A DNA stretch of 64,000 nt from Porphyromonadaceae bacterium UBA7555 (GTDB lineage Bacteria; Bacteroidota; Bacteroidia; Bacteroidales; Muribaculaceae), in assembly GCA_002478045.1 (NCBI GenBank), contig DLLT01000008.1:1-64000 (forward strand). Reading direction: 5' to 3'. Below, piece after piece: positions 25,307 through 34,380 of this stretch. The first letter of the stretch is position 1; each line of letters begins with the position of its first letter. The notes below the pieces were generated by a model that saw only the letters and a list, made by a program, of their open reading frames with translations, searched no databases and was not told the DNA's origin. A program made the position numbers and the translations under genes.

Positions 25307-27202
25307 ATGAAATTATTCAAATCATCCATACTTGCTGTGTTGGCCCTTGGCGCTACGCTGACCTCCTGCAACGAAACCTCGGACGTGACATACGTCCCCG
25401 GTGCGCAGGATCCCGGCGCGTTCTTCGCCTCGGATATCAATACGGCAATCGTGGTCGCAGAAGATGCTACTTCGGCTGAAATCCAAATCAACCGTACCAG
25501 CGACCTCATCACCGAAGCCAACATTACGGCTGTCGACGAAAGCAAATTATTCACCATCCCCGGCACGGTAGTGTTTGACGAAGGCAAAGGCAACACACCC
25601 CTGACCATTACCTTTGACCCCAATAAGCTTGAATTAGGTAAGGCTTATCCCGTTAAACTAACCATCGCCGATGCCTCGACATACGGCCAGGCCTCTTGTG
25701 AGTTCACCATCACCCGCGGATCTGCCGGCGTTACCGAAAAATTCGGTGAAGGCACGGCTGTGTATGTAGAGTCCGGTGATGTATATTGGGATGCGATGGA
25801 ATTGGAAGTTGCCGTAAGCAAGACTTATAACCCGTCCAATCCCACCAAGGATGTCGCCATTAAGGTATATGGCGGCTCATCGGAAGGGCCTGCGCTGTAT
25901 CCCACCGGTACCACGCTTGATATCCAGTGCCCCGACTTCACACCCGATGCCGATGGCAACGTAACCGTATTTGTAGCGCCTATCTATATCAACGAGAGCG
26001 AGAAGTATGGTCATGTATACTATGCCGACATCTATTCGTATTGCTTGGCGGTTCCCGGTGCTTCGGACAATCCCGAGAAGTATAAGAATATGAGTACTTA
26101 CAATGTCAACACCGGCGTGTTCTCGCTCTACATGGTTGCATATTGCAGCGAAGGCATCTTCGGTGACGGATACGCATACATCAATATGGACGGTTTCCCT
26201 GTTTATGATGTAACCGTAAATTACGAAGGCTATCTGACCAAGGCAGACGGATCATATCAAGCACTTGCTACTGTAACTTCCGGCAAGGATGCCGCTACCG
26301 TACGCGCCGCAGTTGTTGCCGGCGAAGATCCCCAGGCACTTGTAAAAGTATTGACAGGTAGTGATGATAGCAAGTATGTCGAATTCGAGGGCGGTGGCGA
26401 AAAAGAAGTACGTCTCGACTTCGACGGCGCCGGCAAATACCTGATCGGTGCTGTAACATTCGACTCCAAGGGCGAAGCACAAAAGGCCAACTATGCCGCT
26501 TTCGAAGTTGTTCTTAGCGGTGATGATGCAGACTGGAAATCCATCGGTAATGCCGACTTCGTCGACGGCTGGATTCTTGGCGGTTATCTACCGGAAGGAA
26601 AGACAACTATGGACTACCTCTATGCAGTCGAGCTGCAACAGAACAAAGAAAACAGCAATCTCTATCGCCTCGTACAACCTTGGGGCTCGGCTTCGCCTAT
26701 CGCAGCTTATAATACCAACCCGCGCAAGCGCAACCTCGAGTTTACAGTCGGCGCCAAAACGGTGTTTATTGCCTCTCAGGAAGCAGGCTTTGCTGATGAT
26801 CAAGGCGAATACTCGGTAGGCAACTATGAAGGTATCTTGAGTGCAAATAATCCCGACGCAAGCGAAGATGCTATCTTGGCTTATATGGAGCAGAAAGAAA
26901 TGGAAGCCTCTAAGATAGTTTCAGACGAAGATGGTACCTATTTTGAAGTCCCGGTATGTCTCTTTGCTCTCAACGGCGAAGGTTGGTATAACTGGAAGAG
27001 TAATCCTGTAGGATACATCTTTATGCCGGACGCTTCAGGCGCAATTAAGGCTAAAGTCACTTCGCGCAACATCGCTCGTCCCAACAAGGGTAGCATGCTC
27101 AAAAGCCTGAAAGCTCATCGTGTAAAGAAATCTATGAAGAGCTTCAAGATGGGTCACATGAACTATCTTAAGAATCGTCTGACGCCTTATACGCTTAAAT
27201 AA
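25307..27202 (+). CDS. Surface lipoprotein of the SusC/SusD locus
   Basis: 631 residues. Lipobox LTSC with Cys21; the acidic residues just after suggest surface export. The body is beta-rich with several Ig-like or BACON-like segments (TPLTITFDPNKLELGKAYPVKLTIAD around residues 95-120) and a later region (WKSIGNADFVDGWI...YAVELQQNKENSNLYRLVQPWG) resembling a repeat domain in Prevotella and Bacteroides PUL lipoproteins. There is no catalytic motif. The last 35 residues are strongly basic (KSLKAHRVKKSMKSFKMGH), an unusual end. By position it should bind the substrate of the transporter, as SusE/F do. It starts 131 bases after susD and is followed by a terminator. Confidence 0.75.
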   Translation: MKLFKSSILAVLALGATLTSCNETSDVTYVPGAQDPGAFFASDINTAIVVAEDATSAEIQINRTSDLITEANITAVDESKLFTIPGTVVFDEGKGNTPLTITFDPNKLELGKAYPVKLTIADASTYGQASCEFTITRGSAGVTEKFGEGTAVYVESGDVYWDAMELEVAVSKTYNPSNPTKDVAIKVYGGSSEGPALYPTGTTLDIQCPDFTPDADGNVTVFVAPIYINESEKYGHVYYADIYSYCLAVPGASDNPEKYKNMSTYNVNTGVFSLYMVAYCSEGIFGDGYAYINMDGFPVYDVTVNYEGYLTKADGSYQALATVTSGKDAATVRAAVVAGEDPQALVKVLTGSDDSKYVEFEGGGEKEVRLDFDGAGKYLIGAVTFDSKGEAQKANYAAFEVVLSGDDADWKSIGNADFVDGWILGGYLPEGKTTMDYLYAVELQQNKENSNLYRLVQPWGSASPIAAYNTNPRKRNLEFTVGAKTVFIASQEAGFADDQGEYSVGNYEGILSANNPDASEDAILAYMEQKEMEASKIVSDEDGTYFEVPVCLFALNGEGWYNWKSNPVGYIFMPDASGAIKAKVTSRNIARPNKGSMLKSLKAHRVKKSMKSFKMGHMNYLKNRLTPYTLK

Positions 27203-27267
27203 GAACGACATACAACATCACTGTCAGGCGAATATATCGTAACGGCAGTTGGATGAAATGATTATAT

Positions 27268-27306
27268 GAGGGAGTCTCCGCTTGGAGATTCCCTCATTGT
27301 TTTTTC
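27268..27306 (+). terminator. Intrinsic terminator of the SusCD locus
   Basis: GAGGGAGTCTCC (27268-27279) pairs with GGAGATTCCCTC (27284-27295) with one G-T pair and a GCTT loop, followed by ATTGTTTTTTC. Confidence 0.9.
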
Positions 27307-27327
27307 GGCTGAAATTGATTACTTTTG
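27296..27327 (+). promoter_or_regulatory. Promoter for the HAD phosphatase gene
   Basis: ATTG (27296-27299, one mismatch from TTTG) and TACTTTTG (27320-27327) are 20 bases apart. The -33 box overlaps the terminator T-run. Confidence 0.55.
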
Positions 27328-27371
27328 TGTCGACTAATGATTAGTTGCATTTTTTTACAAGATTACAATCA

Positions 27372-28274
27372 ATGAGTAATACGCTATATGTCACAGATAT
27401 GGACGGGACACTGCTGGGTACAGACTCGAAGGTCAGTGCTCGCAGTGCGTCTATTCTTGCCGAGTTGTCCGATTGCGGCGCCATGGTGACCGTTGCCACG
27501 GCACGTACACCGGCGACGGTTGTGCCTTTGCTCAAAGACTGTCACTTGACCGTTCCGGCTATAGTGATGACCGGAGCCGCGCTGTGGAATTGGGGTACTA
27601 AGCATCGGTCGCAGTGCAACGAGCCGAAACGTTCCGAAATGAATGAGAATTTCGGCCACTACGAGGACGAACATTATATCAGCCGCGAGGATATGGCCAT
27701 CCTCGACCGTGCATTTACGGCGGCCGGGGTGCATCCCTTTCGCTATATCAGACGGCAGGATGCCGAAGCACTTACCGTGTATCATTCGGCAACGATGAAC
27801 TCGGCCGAACGCGCCTTCTACGAGGAACGTGCCCGCCTCTTTCTGAAGCGATTCGAGCTACAAAGCACTATTAGCGAAGACGAGCGCGGCCGCTGTATGC
27901 TATGCTTCGCTATGGGCGAATATGACACCATAGAAAAAATCGGGGATGTCATTGCCCGAAGCACACAATGCGCCTATTCGCTGTATCCCGACACCTATGA
28001 CCGCAGCATCGGACTGCTTGAAATATTCGGATGCGGAGTGAGTAAGGCGGCGGCGGTCAATCGTTTGCGCCGGCGCGTGAGCGCCGACCGTGTAGTCGTC
28101 TTCGGTGACAATCTCAACGATCTGCCCATGATGCGTAGCGCCGATGTAAGCGTAGCTGTAGCCAACGCCCTGCCCGAGGTGCGTGATGCCGCCGACATCA
28201 TCATCGGCCCTAATAGCGAAGACGCCGTTGCGCGCTTCATAGCAGCCGATTACGCGCAGCATCAATCCCGGTAG
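27372..28274 (+). CDS. Cof-type HAD family sugar-phosphatase-like hydrolase
   Basis: 300 residues from the ATG at 27372; a TTG nine codons earlier is less likely because motif I, VTDMDGTLLG (Asp9 nucleophile, Asp11), should be near the N-terminus. The C2B cap domain fills the middle. Motif III/IV is VVFGDNLNDLPMMRSADVSVAVANA, diagnostic of Cof/YidA proteins, which dephosphorylate sugar phosphates, FMN or related metabolites; the substrate here is not predictable. It is a single-gene unit between a terminator and the next promoter. Confidence 0.88.
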   Translation: MSNTLYVTDMDGTLLGTDSKVSARSASILAELSDCGAMVTVATARTPATVVPLLKDCHLTVPAIVMTGAALWNWGTKHRSQCNEPKRSEMNENFGHYEDEHYISREDMAILDRAFTAAGVHPFRYIRRQDAEALTVYHSATMNSAERAFYEERARLFLKRFELQSTISEDERGRCMLCFAMGEYDTIEKIGDVIARSTQCAYSLYPDTYDRSIGLLEIFGCGVSKAAAVNRLRRRVSADRVVVFGDNLNDLPMMRSADVSVAVANALPEVRDAADIIIGPNSEDAVARFIAADYAQHQSR

Positions 28275-28365
28275 CGAGTATAATTGCCATAATAGCCATA
28301 ATAGCTATAACAGCCATATTCCCATATCGGACAAAGCAGCCCGAAGACCCGGTCGAAAATGCCGA

Positions 28366-28397
28366 GTTGCGATATTGGCGGATAAATCGTAACTTTG
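28366..28397 (+). promoter_or_regulatory. Promoter for the acyltransferase-lptE-secG run
   Basis: GTTG (28366-28369) and TAACTTTG (28390-28397) with 20 bases between. The first ATG is at 28430. Confidence 0.65.
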
Positions 28398-28429
28398 TAG
28401 GCTGCAAAGCATCGTAACCATCCAAAGTT

Positions 28430-29353
28430 ATGACAAACACCGAGACAAATACAGACAAAACAGACATACATAGCGACAATACAGAGGTAGATACCATATT
28501 CGGGAAAGTGCCTTTGGTCGTAAACGGACGCAAAACAGCAGTGCTGGACGCCGATGACGTCATCGCCATGGTGCCCAAATTGGCCGGTCATAAGCAGCTT
28601 GTAGAGCGGATATTGCATTGGCTGAGCGTCGATAAGGTCAACGCCGTCCATGCACACAACTGCCAAACGCCCGGCCCGGCTTTTGTTGAAGGCCTATTGC
28701 GCGACTTCGATATAAAATTGCGCGTTGACGGCCTCGATGTGCTCGACAACCTGCCCGAAGGCCCATTTATTACCGTATCCAATCATCCCTTCGGAGCTCT
28801 TGACGGTATTATATTGATACATCTTATAGCATCGCGACGTCCCGAGTACAAAGTCATGGTCAATATGATTCTCGGACGCATTTGGGCTATGGAGCCCAAT
28901 TTCATAGCCGTGGATGCTATGGCATCCAACGACCCGGCCAAGAAAGCCGTTTCCATGCACGGCATCAAGCAGGCCATCGACCAGGTCAAGAGCGGACGTC
29001 CTCTGGGCTTCTTCCCCGCCGGTGCTGTGTCTAAAGTCAATTGGCGCGGCCAACTCGTCGACCGTCAATGGCAACCCAATATTATTCGCCTTATCGACAA
29101 ACTGAAAGTGCCTGTTATTCCGATATACTTCCATGGTAGCAATTCGTGGTTTTTCAACTTCCTGGGCATCGTATGCTGGCAATTGCGCACCCTGCGTCTG
29201 CCCTCCGAGGTTTTCCGTAAATGCCACACCACGATGCATATATCCGTAGGCAATCCCATTACGGTCGAAGAACAACGCGCCCACGCAGGCAGTATCGAAG
29301 AATTGGGCCTATACCTCAAAGAAGCCACTTATCAATTACGCCAACGCAAATGA
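28430..29353 (+). CDS. PlsC-like lysophospholipid/1-acylglycerol-phosphate acyltransferase
   Basis: 307 residues. The PlsC acyltransferase domain begins near residue 105 with VSNHPFGALDG, the HPxxxxD-type catalytic block, then GFFPAGAVSKV (substrate-binding block) and VPVIPIYFHGSNS. No membrane helix is certain. Such proteins acylate glycerol-3-phosphate derivatives; in Bacteroides a related enzyme (GlsA) is the O-acyltransferase of glycine-lipid synthesis. No GNAT-type partner (GlsB) is adjacent, so that assignment is only a possibility. The stop overlaps the sigma-54 activator start (ATGA, 29350-29353). Confidence 0.75.
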   Translation: MTNTETNTDKTDIHSDNTEVDTIFGKVPLVVNGRKTAVLDADDVIAMVPKLAGHKQLVERILHWLSVDKVNAVHAHNCQTPGPAFVEGLLRDFDIKLRVDGLDVLDNLPEGPFITVSNHPFGALDGIILIHLIASRRPEYKVMVNMILGRIWAMEPNFIAVDAMASNDPAKKAVSMHGIKQAIDQVKSGRPLGFFPAGAVSKVNWRGQLVDRQWQPNIIRLIDKLKVPVIPIYFHGSNSWFFNFLGIVCWQLRTLRLPSEVFRKCHTTMHISVGNPITVEEQRAHAGSIEELGLYLKEATYQLRQRK

Positions 29354-30576
29354 CAACCAAGACCTCTCGAAACACGTCCATACTTGTAGTCAACGACATA
29401 CACAGCGGAGCCGTAGATGACCCCGCCGTGAAGAGTGCCAAACTCCGCTTTGGCATCGTCGGTAATGCTCCCGCTCTTGCCGAAGCGATAGCACGTGCCA
29501 TACGCGTCGCCCCCATTGACTTGAGCGTCCTCGTCACCGGCGAGTCGGGATCGGGCAAGGAATTTTTCCCTAAAATAATCCACCAAAATTCGCCGCGCAA
29601 GCACGCCAAATACATTGCCGTCAACTGTGGCGCCATACCCGAAGGCACCATAGACTCCGAGCTTTTCGGACACGAAAAAGGCGCATTTACCGGAGCCGTA
29701 GCCTCGCGCAAAGGCTATTTTGAAGAAGCCGACGGCGGCACTATATTCCTTGACGAAGTGGCCGAGCTGCCTATGACCACTCAGGCGCGTCTGCTGCGTG
29801 TACTCGAAACCGGCGAATACCTTAAAGTCGGTTCCTCGGAGGTCCAACGCACCAATATACGCATCGTTGCCGCCACCAATGTCGACTTGCAAAAAGCTAT
29901 AGCCGACGGACGTTTCCGCGAAGACCTTTACTACCGACTCTCAACGGTGCAGATAATAGTGCCGCCTCTACGTCGTCGCGGCAACGACATTATGCTGCTT
30001 GCCGGCAAATTCGCGGCCGATTTTGCCGAGAAATACCATATGCCCGGCATCAGTTTTGACGACAATGCACGTCGGGTGCTGCTGACCTATCCCTGGCCCG
30101 GCAATGTGCGCCAGCTTAAAAACATCATCGAACAGATAGCCCTATTCGATGCCGGTACCACCATCACGCGCGAAGTACTGCAAGGCTATCTTCCCGACCG
30201 CTCGAATACGCTGCCGGTGCTCTCCGGAGAAGGCGGCGCACATTCCTACGCTGCCGAACGCGAGATGCTGTTCAACCTCATCTTTAACTTGCGTGCGCGT
30301 GTAGACACCCTCACAACCATCATTCGCGACAGCGGTATAGGTAATGTGGACGAAGACGGACATCGAACGGATATACATTCGACAAATTCGACGTCGTTTA
30401 TGCCGCTGACGCCCACCGTCGAAATTGAATCGCAATCAAACAATGCGGCCGGTGAGCGCGAAGCCATACTCAAAGCCCTGCGCGACAATAACGGCCGCCG
30501 GCGCGATGCCGCCGTGCAACTCAACATCTCGGAGCGTACGCTATACCGCAAAATCAAAGAATACAATCTCGAATGA
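29350..30576 (+). CDS. Sigma-54 interaction-domain transcriptional activator without a receiver domain
   Basis: 408 residues from the ATG at 29350 that overlaps the acyltransferase stop. The AAA+ sigma-54 activator domain has Walker A GESGSGKE (64-71), the sigma-54 contact loop GAFTGA (111-116), Walker B TIFLDE (131-136), and the R-finger region FREDLYYRLS. A Fis-type helix-turn-helix ends the protein (NNGRRRDAAVQLNISERTLYRKIKEY). The N-terminal 35 residues carry no receiver, GAF or PAS domain, so activation would be by level, by partner or constitutive. It lies in an LPS-export and Sec operon, a recurring Bacteroidetes arrangement. Targets are unknown. Confidence 0.9.
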   Translation: MTTKTSRNTSILVVNDIHSGAVDDPAVKSAKLRFGIVGNAPALAEAIARAIRVAPIDLSVLVTGESGSGKEFFPKIIHQNSPRKHAKYIAVNCGAIPEGTIDSELFGHEKGAFTGAVASRKGYFEEADGGTIFLDEVAELPMTTQARLLRVLETGEYLKVGSSEVQRTNIRIVAATNVDLQKAIADGRFREDLYYRLSTVQIIVPPLRRRGNDIMLLAGKFAADFAEKYHMPGISFDDNARRVLLTYPWPGNVRQLKNIIEQIALFDAGTTITREVLQGYLPDRSNTLPVLSGEGGAHSYAAEREMLFNLIFNLRARVDTLTTIIRDSGIGNVDEDGHRTDIHSTNSTSFMPLTPTVEIESQSNNAAGEREAILKALRDNNGRRRDAAVQLNISERTLYRKIKEYNLE

Positions 30577-31103
30577 CACGCCGATATATACACCTGCTGT
30601 ATACCGTTCTGGGCTGCCTGCTGATGCTCGCGACAGTCTCCTCGTGCCGTATATCCTATAAGTTCAACGGCGCGGCATTGGACTACAACGTATACCACAC
30701 GATACGCGTCGGACAATTTCCGATACGTGCGGCACTGGTGTATGCGCCTTTGCAGCAGACTTTCGAGAACGAATTGACCGACTACATCGCGCGTAACACC
30801 CGCCTACAAACCACTGATGCGGGTAATGCCGACCTGTCCATAGAAGGCGAAATCACCGGCTACTCGCTGTCGCCGCAAGCCGTCACCGAAGATGCTTATG
30901 CCAGCCAGACCCGATTGACCATAAGTGTGCGCGTCAAGTACACCGATACGCGCAACGACGCCAACTCCGTCGACCAGACATTCTCGGCCTACCGCGACTT
31001 CAGCGCCACCGAATTACTTATCGACGTCCAAGACCAATTGTGCCAGGAAATATCCAAAGAACTTGTCGAACTGATATTTAACGCCACGCTCGGCAACTGG
31101 TAG
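30573..31103 (+). CDS. lptE: LPS-assembly lipoprotein LptE
   Basis: 176 residues. The lipobox is TVSSC with Cys25 and the mature start RISYKFNGAALDY matches the Bacteroidetes LptE family. LptE plugs the LptD barrel that inserts LPS into the outer leaflet of the outer membrane. The body has the expected two-layer alpha/beta pattern (FENELTDYIARNTRLQ, ADLSIEGEITGYSLSPQA, ECRVKYT-like strands). Its ATG overlaps the activator's stop by four bases (30573-30576). The other Lpt protein in the window, LptC, is about 20 kb away. Confidence 0.85.
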   Translation: MTRRYIHLLYTVLGCLLMLATVSSCRISYKFNGAALDYNVYHTIRVGQFPIRAALVYAPLQQTFENELTDYIARNTRLQTTDAGNADLSIEGEITGYSLSPQAVTEDAYASQTRLTISVRVKYTDTRNDANSVDQTFSAYRDFSATELLIDVQDQLCQEISKELVELIFNATLGNW

Positions 31104-31185
31104 ACGGCGCTGACAAGCAGACGTACAGATAAATAACAGTAGAGATACACAATCATATAACCGTCTAATCGTACCATCCACAGCA

Positions 31186-32124
31186 ATGACCGACATCCGG
31201 ACACCCATAGGCAACCTTCGTCCCTACTACATATATCCGCTGATAGTATACTTGCGTGACCACTATCGCGAATTGGACGATGAGACACGCCGTGCGCTGA
31301 TGGCGCATGTGGCGATGCATAGTGCCGATCCGGCCGCCGTGTCCGCCCTCGCCGATATCCACGAAGACGCTTGGGGCTCGCTGTATCCGCGCGAGGACAT
31401 GGTCACCCCCGGCACAACCGATACAATAGACAAATTCATCGCCACTTATGGACATTCTTCGGTCGAAGACGATGAACTGCTGGAACGGCTCATTCTCAAT
31501 CCCACGCCGGACTATGGAACTATCTTGGCAGATGAAGATGCCAAGGACGAGAGTGCCGCGTCTTCCGCGCCTGACGCCACCGCAGCCGGCATCGAAGGCT
31601 TCCTGGACGCACACGGCGTTGCCGAAGCCATAAGAGCCAAAGTCACCGCCGAAGTGGCGGAAAGCAAGCCGTCCACCGCCCAACCCGCGGTCGAAACCAT
31701 CCCGGCCGCCGCATCGGCCGTAGCCGCATCGGCCGAGCCTGCAACGGCACCGATCGCCGGTGAGCATACCCCGACCCTCACAGCCGATTTCGTAGAAAGT
31801 GAGGCGGCCGCCGACCGCGTCCCCACCACCATAGCCACCGAAACGGCCTCCCGGGCAAATACGCATACGGCCGAAGGTGCCGTCCCTGCTGCCGGCACGA
31901 CAAAAAATTCGGGCAAAGACCAAACTCCGGCCTCATCGCTGAGCGAATCTTTGGCTAAAATTTACATCCGACAGGGCAGATATAGGCGTGCCTACGAAAT
32001 ATTATCCGACTTAAATTTGAAAAATCCGGAAAAAAGTATTTACTTTGCAGACCAATTGCGCTTCTTGCGCAAAGTCATTAGCCTGCTTCCGCCCGAGCAA
32101 GAGGGCGAGGGTGGGGTAAGATGA
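31186..32124 (+). CDS. TPR-like protein with Ala/Thr-rich linker (lptE-secG context)
   Basis: 312 residues. The N-terminal 115 residues are helical (RPYYIYPLIVYLRDHYREL); then a long low-complexity linker of Ala, Thr, Glu and Pro (about 130-250); then a conserved C-terminal helical pair SLAKIYIRQGRYRRAYEILSD with NLKNPEKSIYFADQLRFL, a TPR-like unit. Genes with this C-terminus occur between lptE and secG in other Bacteroidales, which supports a real gene. There is no signal peptide, so it is presumably cytoplasmic. The function is unknown; the linker sequence is probably poorly conserved. Confidence 0.75.
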   Translation: MTDIRTPIGNLRPYYIYPLIVYLRDHYRELDDETRRALMAHVAMHSADPAAVSALADIHEDAWGSLYPREDMVTPGTTDTIDKFIATYGHSSVEDDELLERLILNPTPDYGTILADEDAKDESAASSAPDATAAGIEGFLDAHGVAEAIRAKVTAEVAESKPSTAQPAVETIPAAASAVAASAEPATAPIAGEHTPTLTADFVESEAAADRVPTTIATETASRANTHTAEGAVPAAGTTKNSGKDQTPASSLSESLAKIYIRQGRYRRAYEILSDLNLKNPEKSIYFADQLRFLRKVISLLPPEQEGEGGVR

Positions 32125-32183
32125 CCTTGCGGCAAGGCGTATTTGTGTGATATACAGTCAAAAAACATAACAACCAACATACA

Positions 32184-32561
32184 ATGTACATAGTATTTAT
32201 AGTTCTCGTAGTAATCGTAGCAATCTTGCTTATCGGTATCGTACTCATTCAAAAGTCCAAGGGCGGCGGTCTGTCCTCGCAATTCGGCGCCGGCAACCAA
32301 GTTTTGGGTGTACGTGGTACCAATACCTTCCTTGAGAAGACCACTTGGACCTTAGCGGCACTCATCCTTGTGCTTTCCGTAGCCAGTGCATACACCATGC
32401 CCAAGCTTTCCGGCGAAAAGACACGTGTAAATACCGAAGCGGCAGCTCCCGCGCAGGGTGCTAACGCGTTCAACAATGCTCCGGCACAGAAAGCAGCTCC
32501 CGCTGCAGACAAAGCAGCTGCAACACCTGCAGCCGCAACCCCCGCAGCTGGCGAAAAATAA
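32184..32561 (+). CDS. secG: Preprotein translocase subunit SecG
   Basis: 125 residues. Two membrane helices (3-22 and 55-75) flank the hallmark cytoplasmic loop QKSKGGGLSSQFGAGNQVLGVRG. SecG aids SecYEG protein export. The C-terminal 45 residues are an Ala/Pro-rich tail, common in Bacteroidetes SecG. It lies 59 bases after the TPR-like gene and ends the operon that starts at 28430. Confidence 0.95.
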   Translation: MYIVFIVLVVIVAILLIGIVLIQKSKGGGLSSQFGAGNQVLGVRGTNTFLEKTTWTLAALILVLSVASAYTMPKLSGEKTRVNTEAAAPAQGANAFNNAPAQKAAPAADKAAATPAAATPAAGEK

Positions 32562-32618
32562 GCAGATTACTCCATATTTATATATACCGGGAGCGATGGA
32601 GCTTCCGACGGGCCTTAC

Positions 32619-32660
32619 AGGCCAATAGTTCCCGGACGGCTCTATTGGCCTAATGCCGTT
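32619..32660 (+). terminator. Hairpin between secG and the U32 peptidase gene
   Basis: A perfect 10-base stem, AGGCCAATAG (32619-32628) with CTATTGGCCT (32642-32651), then AATGCCGTTTTA. The T-run is short and the next ATG is only 12 bases past the stem, so it may be a leaky terminator or a leader structure. Confidence 0.5.
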
Positions 32661-32662
32661 TT

Positions 32663-34000
32663 ATGACGACACACGATATGGATACAACACAACAAGGATT
32701 CGACCGCAGCGACCTCGAGCATAAAGGATACAAGCGCAGCGACTTCGAACTGATGGCTCCCGTGGGATCATACGAGTCGCTACATGCCGCTATCGATGCC
32801 GGTGCCGATGCAGTATACCTCGGACTGGGAACGCTGAATATGCGAGCCCGCTCGAGCGTCAACTTCACTACGGACGACCTGCGCAGCATCACCGATACAT
32901 GCCGTCAAGCACATGTCAAAGTGTACTTGACACTAAACACCGTGCTGTACGATGAAGATATGGACGCCGCGGCCGAAATATTGAGCAAAGCTCGGGAGTG
33001 CGGTGTCAGCGCTATCATAGCCGGTGATATAGCGGCCATACAAATGGCACGCGACCTCGGGTTGGAAGTGCACATATCCACGCAGTGCAACATCACCAAT
33101 TACCGTGCCCTGCGTTTCTATGCCCAATGGGCCGATACGGTCGTACTGGCACGCGAGCTAAACCTCGACCAGGTATATGCCATACATCGTCAGATCGAAC
33201 GCGAAGACCTGCGCGGGCCTCATGGTGGGCAGGTGAAAATCGAAATGTTTTGCCACGGCGCGTTGTGCATGGCCGTTTCCGGCAAATGCTATATGAGTTT
33301 GCATCAGATGGATAGCAGTGCCAATCGCGGTTCGTGTACCCAGATATGTCGTCGTGCCTACGACTTGACCGACCGCGATACGGGTCAGCAAATTACGATT
33401 GACGGCAAGTATCTGATGTCGCCCAAGGATCTCAAAACCATACATTTCCTGAACAAGATGGTGGACGCCGGCGTGCGTGTGTTCAAAATCGAAGGACGCG
33501 CTCGCGGCCCCGAGTACGTACGCGAAGCCGTATCTTGCTACGATGCCGCCCTGCGCGCCATTTGCGACGGCACGTATGACGACAATCTCATAGCCCAATG
33601 GGACGAGCGACTCGGACATATCTTTAACCGCGGCTTTTGGGACGGCTATTACCTCGGCCGCCGACTGGGCGAATGGTCCTCGCATTACGGATCATCGGCT
33701 ACGCGCAAAAAAGTGTATGCCGCACGTGCCACGCGCTACTTCCCGCGTCTCGGCGTAGCCGAGTTCAAGATGGAAGCCGGGACGCTGCGCCTCGGCGACG
33801 AAGTGGTCATCACCGGACCCACCACCGGCGCACTTATTAGCACCGTGCGAGAGATACACGGGGACGACGGGTCGCCCGTAGAGGCCATAGATCGAGGACA
33901 CGACTTTGCCATAGCCGTGCCGGCCAAAGTGCGTCCCGGCGACCGCCTGTACCTTTGGGAAGTGGTGGATAAAGAAAATCCACGACATCCGCGTTTCTAA
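32663..34000 (+). CDS. U32 family peptidase-like protein (TrhP/YegQ-like)
   Basis: 445 residues. The U32 signature is intact as EMFCHGALCMAVSGKCYMS near residue 195, with the following GSCTQICRR cysteines; the N-terminus ELMAPVGSYESLHAAIDAGADAVYLG is the usual TIM-barrel start. YegQ/TrhP and RlhA relatives are needed for tRNA or 23S rRNA hydroxylation rather than being proven proteases, so a role in RNA hydroxylation is the better guess. It has a 30-residue polar N-terminal extension. It precedes a DivIC-like gene by 20 bases. Confidence 0.85.
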   Translation: MTTHDMDTTQQGFDRSDLEHKGYKRSDFELMAPVGSYESLHAAIDAGADAVYLGLGTLNMRARSSVNFTTDDLRSITDTCRQAHVKVYLTLNTVLYDEDMDAAAEILSKARECGVSAIIAGDIAAIQMARDLGLEVHISTQCNITNYRALRFYAQWADTVVLARELNLDQVYAIHRQIEREDLRGPHGGQVKIEMFCHGALCMAVSGKCYMSLHQMDSSANRGSCTQICRRAYDLTDRDTGQQITIDGKYLMSPKDLKTIHFLNKMVDAGVRVFKIEGRARGPEYVREAVSCYDAALRAICDGTYDDNLIAQWDERLGHIFNRGFWDGYYLGRRLGEWSSHYGSSATRKKVYAARATRYFPRLGVAEFKMEAGTLRLGDEVVITGPTTGALISTVREIHGDDGSPVEAIDRGHDFAIAVPAKVRPGDRLYLWEVVDKENPRHPRF

Positions 34001-34020
34001 TTCAAAAAACTGCCAATACG

Positions 34021-34317
34021 ATGAGCAACAAGACCATAGACTGGTGCCGCCGCTTTCTGTCCGTGTCTGCGATACTGATAATAGGCGTTGTAATATACAT
34101 AGTTTTCATACAAGAAAATTCGGTGACACGCATATATCACAATCAGACGGTCATTGACAGCCTGCAAATGGAGATAGCGCGGTGTAATGACACATTGGCG
34201 AAGTATAAGGAGCTAAATCGCCGCTTGGACTGTGGCGACGGACTCACCATCGAACGCATCGTCCGCGAGCAGTACGACATGAGCCTGCCCAACGAGGATG
34301 TCTATGTGTTCAAATAA
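34021..34317 (+). CDS. DivIC/FtsB-type septum formation initiator
   Basis: 98 residues: short basic N-terminus, one membrane helix (about 12-31, SVSAILIIGVVIYIVFI), a heptad-rich coiled coil (VIDSLQMEIARCNDTLAKYKELNRRL) and a compact C-terminal region with EQYDMSLPNEDVYVF, typical of the family. It would be part of the FtsQ-FtsL-FtsB divisome subcomplex with its coil in the periplasm. Family members end with a similar REKYxM.xPNEDV block, which makes this call fairly safe despite the short length. Confidence 0.85.
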   Translation: MSNKTIDWCRRFLSVSAILIIGVVIYIVFIQENSVTRIYHNQTVIDSLQMEIARCNDTLAKYKELNRRLDCGDGLTIERIVREQYDMSLPNEDVYVFK

Positions 34318-34380
34318 ATCTTTCCCGGCAGTCGTAATGCCTAATCGGCAGTACGAAAACTTGACTAATAAATTCGAAAT

